Positions 18,325 through 27,483 of a stretch of 64,000 nt of DNA are shown piece by piece. The notes under the pieces were generated by a model. It was given only the letters and a program-made list of their open reading frames with translations, was not told the DNA's origin and made no database searches. Position numbers and translations under genes: made by a program. Position 1 is the first letter of the stretch. Every line of letters starts with the position of its first letter. The stretch spans positions 480,060 to 544,059 of the forward strand of contig CALSTG010000001.1 of assembly GCA_943789205.1 (NCBI GenBank), read 5' to 3'. This stretch comes from an uncultured Flavobacteriales bacterium (GTDB taxonomy: Bacteria > Bacteroidota > Bacteroidia > Flavobacteriales_D > Crocinitomicaceae).

Positions 18325-21300
18325 TTACTTCAATATGACTAATTTTTCTGTTTTTTCAGCAGTTTGACCGCTTGTGTCTTTTACTTTCACGCGGTAAATA
18401 TAGACTCCTTTTGCCAATTGGTCACCATAATTGTCCGTACCATCCCAAAATATTTGATTGACTCTAAAACCTTGGGTTGGAATGATTTCATTCAAAGTTT
18501 GAACCAACCTTCCTGAAACGGTAAAGATTTGAATCTGCACCTCAAGTTCATTACATGCAAAGGAATGCTCGAACATAAACTCTGTAGAGCTTGTAAAAGG
18601 ATTGGGATAGTTGAGGACATTTTGAAGCGTTAGGTTTTCATCATCAACAACTACAAACTCAATGGTAGCTTTGGAAGAATTATTATTTACATCCCAAACT
18701 TTAAATTCCAGGGAATGTCGCCCTGGCGACAAGCCATCAAATTGAAAGCGTATTTCACCTGATTGATAAGAATCTAAATCGGCAACATAGAAATCATTCA
18801 AAATAAATGGCTCAGAGGAGTTTCCGTCCAAAATCGCTGTGATATCATGGCCTATTCCATTTCCAACAGTATTCACTCCATTTTCATCAAATATTTTAGC
18901 TAACAATATGGGTTCAAAATCAGTCTGTCCGCCTGAAACAAAATTTTCATCATTCATAAATAATGTGATTTCAGGTCCTATGGCATCGGAAATCCCATTA
19001 GGATCAATGCCTCCAATAATAATAGAAGTATCGTAACCACCTGCATCTCGTTCTTGAGTAAAACCATAGTAGCTAATCTTTCCTTTTCCATAATTCAACG
19101 ATATATCCTTAGGAACCACAAAAGAATATTCAAACGCGCCGTTCGTTACAGATACCTTACCTTTATATATGACATTACGCTGTAATTCATATTCTATTTC
19201 TGGTGAATAGAGATCTTGACCTAGGGTTTTTTGAAGTTTAATTTTATCAAAAATAGAAGGTGTCAAAATACCATTAAAATCTGTCAAAACAGTTCCCATG
19301 TGATCCTCAACATGCCCTTTAATAACAACCTTACTTAACGCTCGAATTGTATCAATAGCTACAGATGGAGCAATTCCATTAATGCTATCAGTGACGATAT
19401 TTAAATCTGGAGTTGCTAATTTAAGAGCTGGATCACCAATGAGTGTGAAACTGCGTTTATTGTCACTTGAACCCGTTTCATTTTTAGTACGCATTACAAT
19501 ATCACCAAAGGCTAATGAGCTACCATCAGGATTTCGATCAAATACATTTTGGAAGAACTTATTACCCGTTGTTGTATTCACACCGAAATATACAGAGCGT
19601 GTTGTTGTCATTAGAGCAATTGCCCCGCCATTCGGATTTAATGCAGCCCATTCACCGGCAGAAACTCTTGCAGGGTCATCATACTTTGTAAATTCGCAAG
19701 TAGCCGAAACAAATAAGGTTAATGCGTTGATATTATTCCAAGAATTAATTTGTGGAATGGTAACCACTCGTTCTTCCGCAAGTCCAACCTCACCACCGTG
19801 ACCCACATAATTAAAAATAAGTGCTCCACGCTGAATTCTATCTGTTATTGCATTTACAACATCTGGATAGCGCTGTCCTCCTGCACTTGTCTGTTGAGGG
19901 AATGCATCTAAATAAAGCTTATCACAATTCATTTCATTATGATTCTGTTTGGTATGATTATACTGAGGTTCTGTATCGTTGTTAATAAAATAACCAGACT
20001 CCTCATCATCAGCTACCTGAACATACTTCTGTCGCCAGTCGCCAAACGTATTCAATGAATTGTCTTCTAGACAACATGAAGCTCCTGCATTGGCAAATAA
20101 ATCAGAACCATTTTTCATATAATGCTCGATTTTATCAACTTGTTGCTCAGCTTGTGTAATATTTGACGCTAATATTCTACCGATTCCAATATCGAGTAAA
20201 TCTGAACCCGTGATAGCTTCTCCATCATCAAGCATTCCATAAAAATCATCAGTTACTAAAGCTGAAATATGATTTTCACTACTTTGAACCTGATAGGTAA
20301 GAACGAAATTATTGTTATCAGGCACACGATCCTTAGGGTCAAATGTTCCATCACCGAAAAGTAATAAATACTTTGGTGCTGTTTCTGGATTCACTTGAGA
20401 ACGGTCGTAGAACATCTTAGCAAAGGAACGGATGGCTACAGCATCTGGAGCACCAGAGCTAAACTCGTTGAAAATTTGACTTGTCGTGACCACATGAACA
20501 GTAAGCCCATTATTTCTGTGTAATTCTGCCAATCTATCTGCTTGAGACTTAAAATTAGGATGCGTTACTATCAAATAGTCTGCCTGCTCAAGGGCATGAA
20601 GGTTTTGATAATCAATTGCACCAACGAACTCAGGACTAAAAAAAGTTCCGCCGTTACTCGCAACATATTCCCGATAGGATATTGAATCTAAGAATTCGAA
20701 TGAACTTCCTATTTGTGAGCCAGAAACTCTTATTGGATTGTGGCGGTCCGTTATATCCCAAATAAAACCTGTACTTGGAAAATTTTGAATTTGAAAATTC
20801 CCTATTCCTGCTTGAAGATTAGTGAGGTTACGAAAGCCCATTTGACTTCCATAAAAGCTAAGATTTCTGCGGGTATTCAAACAAATACGATCCAAATAAG
20901 TCAATACACTTGGACTATTTCTCTGAATAGTAATTTTAAGAGGTATGTTCCCAGAAATCGGTGGGTTGTTCAGAATAAAAGCTTGTGAAGATCTGACATA
21001 ATCTACAGAGGTGTGTGGTAGACCTTCATCAAGTAAAATCTCTCCATTTACGGAATACTTTTGTGATGTTCCACCTGGGCTTGTACTGTTCGTGGCAATT
21101 GCCGTCTTGAAGAAAACCGGTTCACCAGATATATTTGGAATTGAAAAATTAAAAGTCTGCTCAAGGTTTATATCAAAAAGTTCTCCATACCACCTTTGCC
21201 CTCCGCCAATTAGAGATACTAAATCATTTTCATAACATGCTCGATAATCATAACTGGTAATATTCGAGGTTGGCAATTCATTTAGCGCAGGCTTATTTCC

Positions 21301-22149
21301 AATTTCCAAAGGAGCTCTCTCGGAATTAATATTGATGAAATAAAATGAATAATCTGTATAAATGTTTTTGATCTGATTAAAGTCCGATGTGCCATTTGGC
21401 ACCCACCTATTGGGTCCAAAACCATAGAATAAAATAAAATCGTTTTGATTAAAAGTATTGTCAGAGGCGCCAAAATACTGAACCGAGTTTTGAGCGAGAT
21501 CATCCGTTCTAGGCAAGCTATTCAATTCAGGTAGCTTCCCGTCACCATTTCCGAAAACATGGACATGCTTAGGGTTCAAATTAGATACGTCAACACCTAT
21601 GGATTCCAAGAAGTTAAAATCTATTTTATACAGACCATCATTTTGAATCGATATTTTATACCAATCACCAGACCCGGCCATTAGAACAGACTCACCAACA
21701 AAATCCTTATTTACCGCAGTAAGATTTGCCTCAGTTTCCACGGTGATTTTCACGATTCTTTTCACTAGACCGTTCTCTTTAATAAAAGGAACTCCGGATA
21801 CAACCAAAAACGCATTATTTGCGGCTTTGGTAAACTTTATATCCAATGGATTAACTTCGGCAATACGCACGTTCATCAATGACAAATAATTGATCTCAGA
21901 TTGTAACGCGTTCGCAGTTATTAAGGAAACGGTACTTACTTTCAGGTTTGAACCTTTGAATGATTTTTTAAAAAACACCTTAGGAATGCCATTATCGTAA
22001 TGAACACCTTCGAAGTTTGGAGCAAGATATGATTGTTCGCCGTTGTCAATGGAAATAGGTTTGTTCCATTGAATAACCTCCGAATACTGCTGCGAAAAAG
22101 AAAAAGTAATCGAAAAAAGAAATAAAGAGAAAAATAAAATCTTATTCAT
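18325..22149 (-). CDS. porU: Type IX secretion system sortase PorU
   Basis: The 1274-residue protein starts at the ATG at 22149, which gives a clean signal peptide (MNKILFFSLFLFSITFSFS). It holds a gingipain-type C25 peptidase domain with the catalytic pair His784 (YVGHGGE) and Cys818 (SATCEF). The C-terminus is sorting-domain-like (NYPNPF, then FWDGTD, then KGVYIYRVKV). PorU removes the C-terminal signal of cargo and links it to A-LPS. It is cotranscribed with porV and divergent from the PorP/SprF gene. Confidence 0.95.
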   Translation of the reverse strand: MNKILFFSLFLFSITFSFSQQYSEVIQWNKPISIDNGEQSYLAPNFEGVHYDNGIPKVFFKKSFKGSNLKVSTVSLITANALQSEINYLSLMNVRIAEVNPLDIKFTKAANNAFLVVSGVPFIKENGLVKRIVKITVETEANLTAVNKDFVGESVLMAGSGDWYKISIQNDGLYKIDFNFLESIGVDVSNLNPKHVHVFGNGDGKLPELNSLPRTDDLAQNSVQYFGASDNTFNQNDFILFYGFGPNRWVPNGTSDFNQIKNIYTDYSFYFININSERAPLEIGNKPALNELPTSNITSYDYRACYENDLVSLIGGGQRWYGELFDINLEQTFNFSIPNISGEPVFFKTAIATNSTSPGGTSQKYSVNGEILLDEGLPHTSVDYVRSSQAFILNNPPISGNIPLKITIQRNSPSVLTYLDRICLNTRRNLSFYGSQMGFRNLTNLQAGIGNFQIQNFPSTGFIWDITDRHNPIRVSGSQIGSSFEFLDSISYREYVASNGGTFFSPEFVGAIDYQNLHALEQADYLIVTHPNFKSQADRLAELHRNNGLTVHVVTTSQIFNEFSSGAPDAVAIRSFAKMFYDRSQVNPETAPKYLLLFGDGTFDPKDRVPDNNNFVLTYQVQSSENHISALVTDDFYGMLDDGEAITGSDLLDIGIGRILASNITQAEQQVDKIEHYMKNGSDLFANAGASCCLEDNSLNTFGDWRQKYVQVADDEESGYFINNDTEPQYNHTKQNHNEMNCDKLYLDAFPQQTSAGGQRYPDVVNAITDRIQRGALIFNYVGHGGEVGLAEERVVTIPQINSWNNINALTLFVSATCEFTKYDDPARVSAGEWAALNPNGGAIALMTTTRSVYFGVNTTTGNKFFQNVFDRNPDGSSLAFGDIVMRTKNETGSSDNKRSFTLIGDPALKLATPDLNIVTDSINGIAPSVAIDTIRALSKVVIKGHVEDHMGTVLTDFNGILTPSIFDKIKLQKTLGQDLYSPEIEYELQRNVIYKGKVSVTNGAFEYSFVVPKDISLNYGKGKISYYGFTQERDAGGYDTSIIIGGIDPNGISDAIGPEITLFMNDENFVSGGQTDFEPILLAKIFDENGVNTVGNGIGHDITAILDGNSSEPFILNDFYVADLDSYQSGEIRFQFDGLSPGRHSLEFKVWDVNNNSSKATIEFVVVDDENLTLQNVLNYPNPFTSSTEFMFEHSFACNELEVQIQIFTVSGRLVQTLNEIIPTQGFRVNQIFWDGTDNYGDQLAKGVYIYRVKVKDTSGQTAEKTEKLVILK

Positions 22150-22281
22150 AATCTGAATCAAACAATTGAATTGATAGTCTAAAAAACGCCAAAATATTCA
22201 AATTATTACAATTAATATACGATATTTGTAACCTTACAAACTATAATCACGTTAAGATTGTTCGTGAATAAACTCAATTGT

Positions 22282-23265
22282 GTGAAGAAAAAGCATTTAA
22301 TCCTATTTGTTTTTGTGATCGCTTGTCTTTCGACAACGAGCTTGAACTCAGTGCGTTCGCAAGACCCGACATTCACGCAGTTCTTTTCAAATCCAATTTA
22401 TCTGAACCCAGCTTTAGCAGGATCTTCAGGTTGTCCTAGGTTTGCAATGAACTACCGGAATGAATGGCCACAGCTTACAGGTAACTATGTTACTTACTCT
22501 GCTGCCTTTGATACCTACGCCAAAAGTATATCTGGAGGCATTGGTATTTTGGCTATGCATGATCAACAAGGACAGGGTACCATATCCACCTCAATGTTGG
22601 GTGCGATTTATTCCTACAATCTGAAAGTAAATCGTAAGTTTTCACTTATGTTTGGTGCGAGAGCAGCTTGGTTTCAGAAATTTCTGGATTGGGATAAGCT
22701 CACTTTCGGTGATATGATTGATCCTAGAAGAGGTTTTATTTATCAAACAGGAGATGTTCCAAGAGGAAACGGTAGAAGAGGTTATTTTGATGCCTCTGCT
22801 GGTTTTGTTGGTTTTGGTAAGAATTTTTATTTTGGAGGTGCAGTGCACCATCTGAACCAACCAGATGAGTCAATGATTTTGGGCGAATCTAAATTACCAA
22901 TGAGGTTTACTGGTCACGCAGGTGCAGACATACCTTTAGGTAGAAAAGGTCGTTACTCAAGTACAACGAGTATTATGCCAAATATCATATATCAATACCA
23001 AAATGGATTCCAGGAATTGAACATTGGTACATATGTGAAGTATGGAAACTTTACTGTTGGTGCTTGGTACAGAAACCGAGATGCCTTCATTTTGTGCTTT
23101 GGAATAACAACTGATAAGATTAAAATAGGCTACAGCTATGATATTACTGTTTCTAAATTAGGAAATGGAATATCGGGAGGTTCCCATGAAGTGTCCCTAG
23201 GTTTTAATTTAAAGTGTAGAAGAAAACCAAGAAACTTTAGAAAGATATCATGTCCTTCTTTTTAG
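22282..23265 (+). CDS. PorP/SprF family type IX secretion outer-membrane protein
   Basis: The 328-residue protein has the family signature QDPTFTQFFSNPIYLNPALAG just after the signal peptide, then a beta-barrel of about 14 strands. There is no ATG. The GTG at 22282 gives the best signal peptide (MKKKHLILFVFV); GTG 22264 and TTG 22258 are possible. PorP/SprF proteins work with specific large adhesins (SprF with SprB in Flavobacterium) or with the trans-envelope complex. It is followed 55 bases later by gldJ and is divergent from porU. Confidence 0.9.
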   Translation: MKKKHLILFVFVIACLSTTSLNSVRSQDPTFTQFFSNPIYLNPALAGSSGCPRFAMNYRNEWPQLTGNYVTYSAAFDTYAKSISGGIGILAMHDQQGQGTISTSMLGAIYSYNLKVNRKFSLMFGARAAWFQKFLDWDKLTFGDMIDPRRGFIYQTGDVPRGNGRRGYFDASAGFVGFGKNFYFGGAVHHLNQPDESMILGESKLPMRFTGHAGADIPLGRKGRYSSTTSIMPNIIYQYQNGFQELNIGTYVKYGNFTVGAWYRNRDAFILCFGITTDKIKIGYSYDITVSKLGNGISGGSHEVSLGFNLKCRRKPRNFRKISCPSF

Positions 23266-23320
23266 GATTTTGTAACTTTTAATAAATTTTGAATTGTATA
23301 TACGTTAATTACAGTTGACC

Positions 23321-26143
23321 ATGAAAACTAAAAATTACATTAAAATAGCAAGTTTTTTAAGTGCTGTCATCCTTTTGGGTGCATGTGCCAAAGAACGATC
23401 TACGTCTACAGGTTGGGAGTATAACAACTACCAAAATGGCGGTTTTGAAAAATTTGATGCCAAAGAGCAAGAAACAGGTCCAGGACTTGTTTTTATAGAG
23501 GGTGGAACATTCACGATGGGAAGCACTGAAGAAGATGTTATGGGAGATTGGAACAACAGCCCTAAACGCGCTACAGTTTCTTCTTTTTACATGGACCGTA
23601 CTGAGGTAACGAATTTACACTGGACAGAATACATGAATTGGATGAAACGTGTGTATTACAAATCTTACCCACATATTTATAAAAAATGTCTTCCAGATAC
23701 CCTCGTTTGGAGATCACCACTATCTTACCGAGAAAAATTTGTAGATTATTATTTACGTCACCCTTCATACAGAGACTATCCTGTTGTTGGTGTTTCTTGG
23801 TTGCAAGCTAATGATTTTTGTAAATGGCGAACGGACCGTGTGAATGAGGCTATATTGGTTCGAGAAGGTATTATTAAATGGCATTTTGCAAACACATATG
23901 ATCACGAAAATTCTGACGTAGGTGCTGCAAACCGATCAAACTACGCATCAATGACGTCCTCGCCAGAAAATATGTTCTCAACTGAAAACTATTTGAATGG
24001 TAATTACAACGTTCAAACAGGATCTCCTAACAAAAACAAAAAAGGAGATACCTTAGGGCTGAAAGGTGGTTATACCTTAGATGATGGTAGCTCTAAAGCT
24101 CCTATGCTTGATGCAAAAACTAAGAAGCCTATACCGAGAGATCCATATCAGCTTCAAAATTATGATCCAGTATATGCTAATGAATCACGATTAGGTTCAA
24201 GAGCCGTAAAAATGGAAGATGGAATACTTCTACCGAAGTATCGTCTTCCGACTGAAGCAGAATGGGAATTTGCTGCTTTAGGTTTGATTGGTAACCTTGA
24301 CCCTGATTCGGAAAATATTGATTCTCGTCGAATCTATCCTTGGGATGGACACTATGTTCGAAGAAAAGAAGACCAATGGGCTGGTGCAATTCAAGCAAAC
24401 TTCATTAGAGGAAATGGTGATTATATGGGTGTTTCAGGAGCTTTGAATGATGGAGCGGACGTGACTGCTCGTGTTGATGATTTTTGGCCAAATGACTACG
24501 GTTTATACCACATGGCAGGAAATGTATCGGAATGGGTAATGGACGTTTACCGTCCAACATCAAATGAAGAATCTGAAGACTTCATGCCGTTTAGAGGTAA
24601 TGTATATACGACCCAATTGCTTCGTCCTGACGGATTGTATGACAAACCTGTTTTGGCAACTGACAACCTTTATGATGTATATGGAATGAAGGAATATGTT
24701 AATGAATTTGCAAGAGCTAAATATCTTTCACTTACTGGTGGTACGAAAGCTGTGAATGATTTAAATAAGAAAAATGATCCTTCTTATGTTTCTAACTACA
24801 TAAAAGAAAACCCAAATCAGTACGTGGATTATAAAGTTGAAAGTGGAAACATCAAAGAAATGAATGGACTTTGGCTCGTTCTTAAAGGTGATTCTGTAAA
24901 ACTTAATGCGAGTTCAGACAAACTCAATGCAATAAAAAAACCGTTCTCTTGGGAAACTAGTGATGCACAAATAATGGGAGGATCCAATCAAGACACAAAC
25001 GTGGTGATCTCATTTCCGAACGCTGGAGATTATGCTATAACACTGAATCAAGAAAACGACTACAAAGAAACCAAGAAATTCAAAGTCTTTGGCAATAAGA
25101 AAGAATTTGACGATTACATAAACTATGTCAATTCAACTCGTGGTCAAATTCTTGGTAACTCCAGACAAAATCCACGAAAATTTCAATTCAATGCGCCGAA
25201 GGATGGTTATGTATATGGTTACAATAAATATTCTAAGAACGATAGTATTGAATTCAGAGTATTAGATGACATTAATGGTGTTCTAGATACTGCCATTTAT
25301 TTGTATAACCAAGGTAATGCAACTAAAGCTTCGCACTATTTAGAGGTAGCATTATTTGGCAATCTTCATAAAGCAGATGTGTTAGCCATGGAAGATTATC
25401 GCAAAGGACACTTCGAAGGGAAAGTATATGGTAATGCAGATGAGGAAATTAAAATTGGTGTTGATGAGGATAATGCTGACGTTATGGTCGAGGCGACTCC
25501 CCTATCTAAGGTAGGAATATATTACATTGACAAATTATTTGAGGCGGGATCAAATGATCCATCTAAACAATTCCTTGTTGAAGGTAAAATTGTAACAACA
25601 AGTGTGTTCAGTGACGATTATCTAGAATATCGTTTTAAAAATTACAAACAAGACCCGAATATCACAGCCTGGATACTTACCCTTAGAAATGGTCTTACCG
25701 AGTTCGTGAATGAAACAAGAGGTCAACAGCGTTGGAGAAATGTCACGGAAGATGAAAATGCTGGTAGATTGAATTATCGAAAAGATGATTACATCAACTA
25801 TTTGGATGGTGATTTAGAGTCTTCAATTTACTACAATAACCAGAAAAAGATTGATGATATTAACAATGGACGGAGAGATTCAAAGCAAGCCGTATATCAA
25901 AGTGAATTTGAAAACTTTGACCTAAAAGGTAGCGAGGTTAATGTTGGTGTAAGTGGATGGCCTACAACACTTGTTTCAGATAAATCAAGAGTCTACAAAG
26001 GTGGTTCATGGTCAGATAGAGCGTTCTGGTTATCTCCAGGAAGCAGACGTTTTCTTGATGAGGAACAATCTACTGCAATGATTGGATTTAGATGTGCTAT
26101 GGACAGACTAGGTAGCACTCGAGCCAACTCCAAAAAGAAATAG
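23321..26143 (+). CDS. gldJ: Gliding motility lipoprotein GldJ, enlarged
   Basis: The 940-residue lipoprotein has a lipobox LLGAC with Cys22 and a formylglycine-generating (SUMF1-like) fold split in two. The N-terminal half holds the GldJ segments TGWEYNN, PGLVFIEGGTFTMGS, DRTEVTN, YPVVGVSW, LPTEAEWEFAA and MAGNVSEWV. The fold closes at the end with VYKGGSWSDRAFW and IGFRCAMDR. Between them, residues about 430-885, lies an insertion far larger than in Flavobacterium GldJ (about 560 residues in total). It includes a PKD-like part (GDSVKLNAS, then FPNAGDYAITL). GldJ stabilises GldK and the T9SS and is needed for gliding. Start is the ATG at 23321, not the TTG 6 bases earlier. Confidence 0.92.
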   Translation: MKTKNYIKIASFLSAVILLGACAKERSTSTGWEYNNYQNGGFEKFDAKEQETGPGLVFIEGGTFTMGSTEEDVMGDWNNSPKRATVSSFYMDRTEVTNLHWTEYMNWMKRVYYKSYPHIYKKCLPDTLVWRSPLSYREKFVDYYLRHPSYRDYPVVGVSWLQANDFCKWRTDRVNEAILVREGIIKWHFANTYDHENSDVGAANRSNYASMTSSPENMFSTENYLNGNYNVQTGSPNKNKKGDTLGLKGGYTLDDGSSKAPMLDAKTKKPIPRDPYQLQNYDPVYANESRLGSRAVKMEDGILLPKYRLPTEAEWEFAALGLIGNLDPDSENIDSRRIYPWDGHYVRRKEDQWAGAIQANFIRGNGDYMGVSGALNDGADVTARVDDFWPNDYGLYHMAGNVSEWVMDVYRPTSNEESEDFMPFRGNVYTTQLLRPDGLYDKPVLATDNLYDVYGMKEYVNEFARAKYLSLTGGTKAVNDLNKKNDPSYVSNYIKENPNQYVDYKVESGNIKEMNGLWLVLKGDSVKLNASSDKLNAIKKPFSWETSDAQIMGGSNQDTNVVISFPNAGDYAITLNQENDYKETKKFKVFGNKKEFDDYINYVNSTRGQILGNSRQNPRKFQFNAPKDGYVYGYNKYSKNDSIEFRVLDDINGVLDTAIYLYNQGNATKASHYLEVALFGNLHKADVLAMEDYRKGHFEGKVYGNADEEIKIGVDEDNADVMVEATPLSKVGIYYIDKLFEAGSNDPSKQFLVEGKIVTTSVFSDDYLEYRFKNYKQDPNITAWILTLRNGLTEFVNETRGQQRWRNVTEDENAGRLNYRKDDYINYLDGDLESSIYYNNQKKIDDINNGRRDSKQAVYQSEFENFDLKGSEVNVGVSGWPTTLVSDKSRVYKGGSWSDRAFWLSPGSRRFLDEEQSTAMIGFRCAMDRLGSTRANSKKK

Positions 26144-26164
26144 ATATTCTTTAAAGATATCCTG

Positions 26165-26194
26165 AAAGCCCGTAGTGATACGGGCTTTTTTTTT
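26165..26194 (+). terminator. Rho-independent terminator after gldJ
   Basis: A perfect 10-bp stem AAAGCCCGTA / TACGGGCTTT with GTGA loop is followed by a T run of about nine. It separates gldJ from murF. Confidence 0.9.
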
Positions 26195-26206
26195 ACATAT
26201 TTGCAT

Positions 26207-27475
26207 ATGGAGCAATTCTATGAATTTTTTAAAGAAACATCTGGGATTTGTACCGATACTCGAAATATTGTAAAAGATTCTTTTTTTGTAGCCTTAAAAG
26301 GAGCGAATTTCAACGGTAATAAATTTGCTCTCAATGCTCTTGAACAAGGCGCTAAATATGCCATTGTTGATGAAAGTGAATACGCGAACAATCCCAGAAT
26401 ATTTTTAGTTAACAACAGTCTTGTTTTTTTGCAGAATCTTGCGAATCACCATAGGTTACAATTTGATATACCTATTATTGGAATCACTGGAAGTAATGGC
26501 AAAACAAGCACCAAGGAATTGATAGCTGCTGTGCTAAATAAGAAATTCAATACCCTTTCGACTGAAGGTAATCTTAACAATCATATTGGAGTACCCCTTA
26601 CATTACTCCAAATGAATAAAGAACATGAACTTGCCGTAATTGAGATGGGTGCAAATCAACCTGGTGACATTGCTGAACTTTGCGAGATTGCCTCCCCTAC
26701 TCACGGAATTATTACCAATATTGGAAAAGCACACTTGGAAGGTTTTGGAGACTTGAAAGGTGTTGTTAAAACGAAACGTGCGCTTTATAATGCGATACAA
26801 GAGGTTAATGGGACAATTTTCTACAATGATGATGATGATTTATTAAAATCTTTAATTGACACCACCACAGAAAACATAAGCTATGGTAGGAAATCAGCAG
26901 CTATTCAAGGTGAGCTCATTGAATTAAATCCTTTTATCAAAATGAGCTGGAAAAGTTCAAGGTATACATCAGAAATACTTCAAACAAATATGATAGGGAG
27001 CTACAATTTTTACAACTTCCTTGCTGCTATTTGCATTGGCTATCATCTAGGAGTACCTCACAACTTGATTTCACAGGCCGTTTCTAATTATCAGTCAAAG
27101 AATAATAGATCCCAAGTGATGCATACGGAAAGAAATACTTTGATTATTGATTGCTACAATGCAAATCCAACAAGTATGTTATCTGCTTTAGAAAGCTTCA
27201 AAGAATTTAAACACAAAAATAAGATTGCAATTTTAGGGGATATGATGGAACTCGGTGAAGATAGCCACCTTGAGCATCAAAAAATACAATCGTTTTGCCA
27301 TGACTATGGAATCAAAACGATTCTCGTTGGTTCGATATTTAAAGCTATGAATGATTTGAATGGGTTTGAAAATGTGGACGATTTAATTGGGGATTTACCC
27401 AAACTGAATGGAAGCGCAATTTTGTTAAAGGGTTCTAGAAGTATACAATTAGAAAAATTAATCCCTTTTTTATGA
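26207..27475 (+). CDS. murF: UDP-N-acetylmuramoyl-tripeptide--D-alanyl-D-alanine ligase
   Basis: The 422-residue Mur ligase has the ATP loop ITGSNGKTSTKE, the central EMGANQPGDIAELC and the nucleotide-binding NIGKAHLEGFG motifs. The C-terminal domain has DCYNANPTSM, diagnostic for MurF, and LGDMMELG. It adds D-Ala-D-Ala to the UDP-MurNAc-tripeptide in the cytoplasm. The ATG at 26207 is chosen; the upstream TTG adds two residues. It lies just past the gldJ terminator, and gldJ-murF adjacency is common in flavobacteria as I recall. Confidence 0.95.
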   Translation: MEQFYEFFKETSGICTDTRNIVKDSFFVALKGANFNGNKFALNALEQGAKYAIVDESEYANNPRIFLVNNSLVFLQNLANHHRLQFDIPIIGITGSNGKTSTKELIAAVLNKKFNTLSTEGNLNNHIGVPLTLLQMNKEHELAVIEMGANQPGDIAELCEIASPTHGIITNIGKAHLEGFGDLKGVVKTKRALYNAIQEVNGTIFYNDDDDLLKSLIDTTTENISYGRKSAAIQGELIELNPFIKMSWKSSRYTSEILQTNMIGSYNFYNFLAAICIGYHLGVPHNLISQAVSNYQSKNNRSQVMHTERNTLIIDCYNANPTSMLSALESFKEFKHKNKIAILGDMMELGEDSHLEHQKIQSFCHDYGIKTILVGSIFKAMNDLNGFENVDDLIGDLPKLNGSAILLKGSRSIQLEKLIPFL

Positions 27476-27483
27476 CTGGCAGA

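Noticed and set aside
19382..19801. Plus-strand frame of 139 residues inside porU
   Set aside because: Antisense to the catalytic domain of porU, no motif of its own.
22258..22284. TTG at 22258 as the start of the PorP/SprF gene
   Set aside because: GTG at 22282 gives a standard signal peptide starting MKKK; the longer forms add polar residues before it. The choice is not certain.
26186..26206. -7 promoter box before murF
   Set aside because: ACATATTTGC resembles the motif but lacks TA at the required place; the exact TAnnTTTG is absent.
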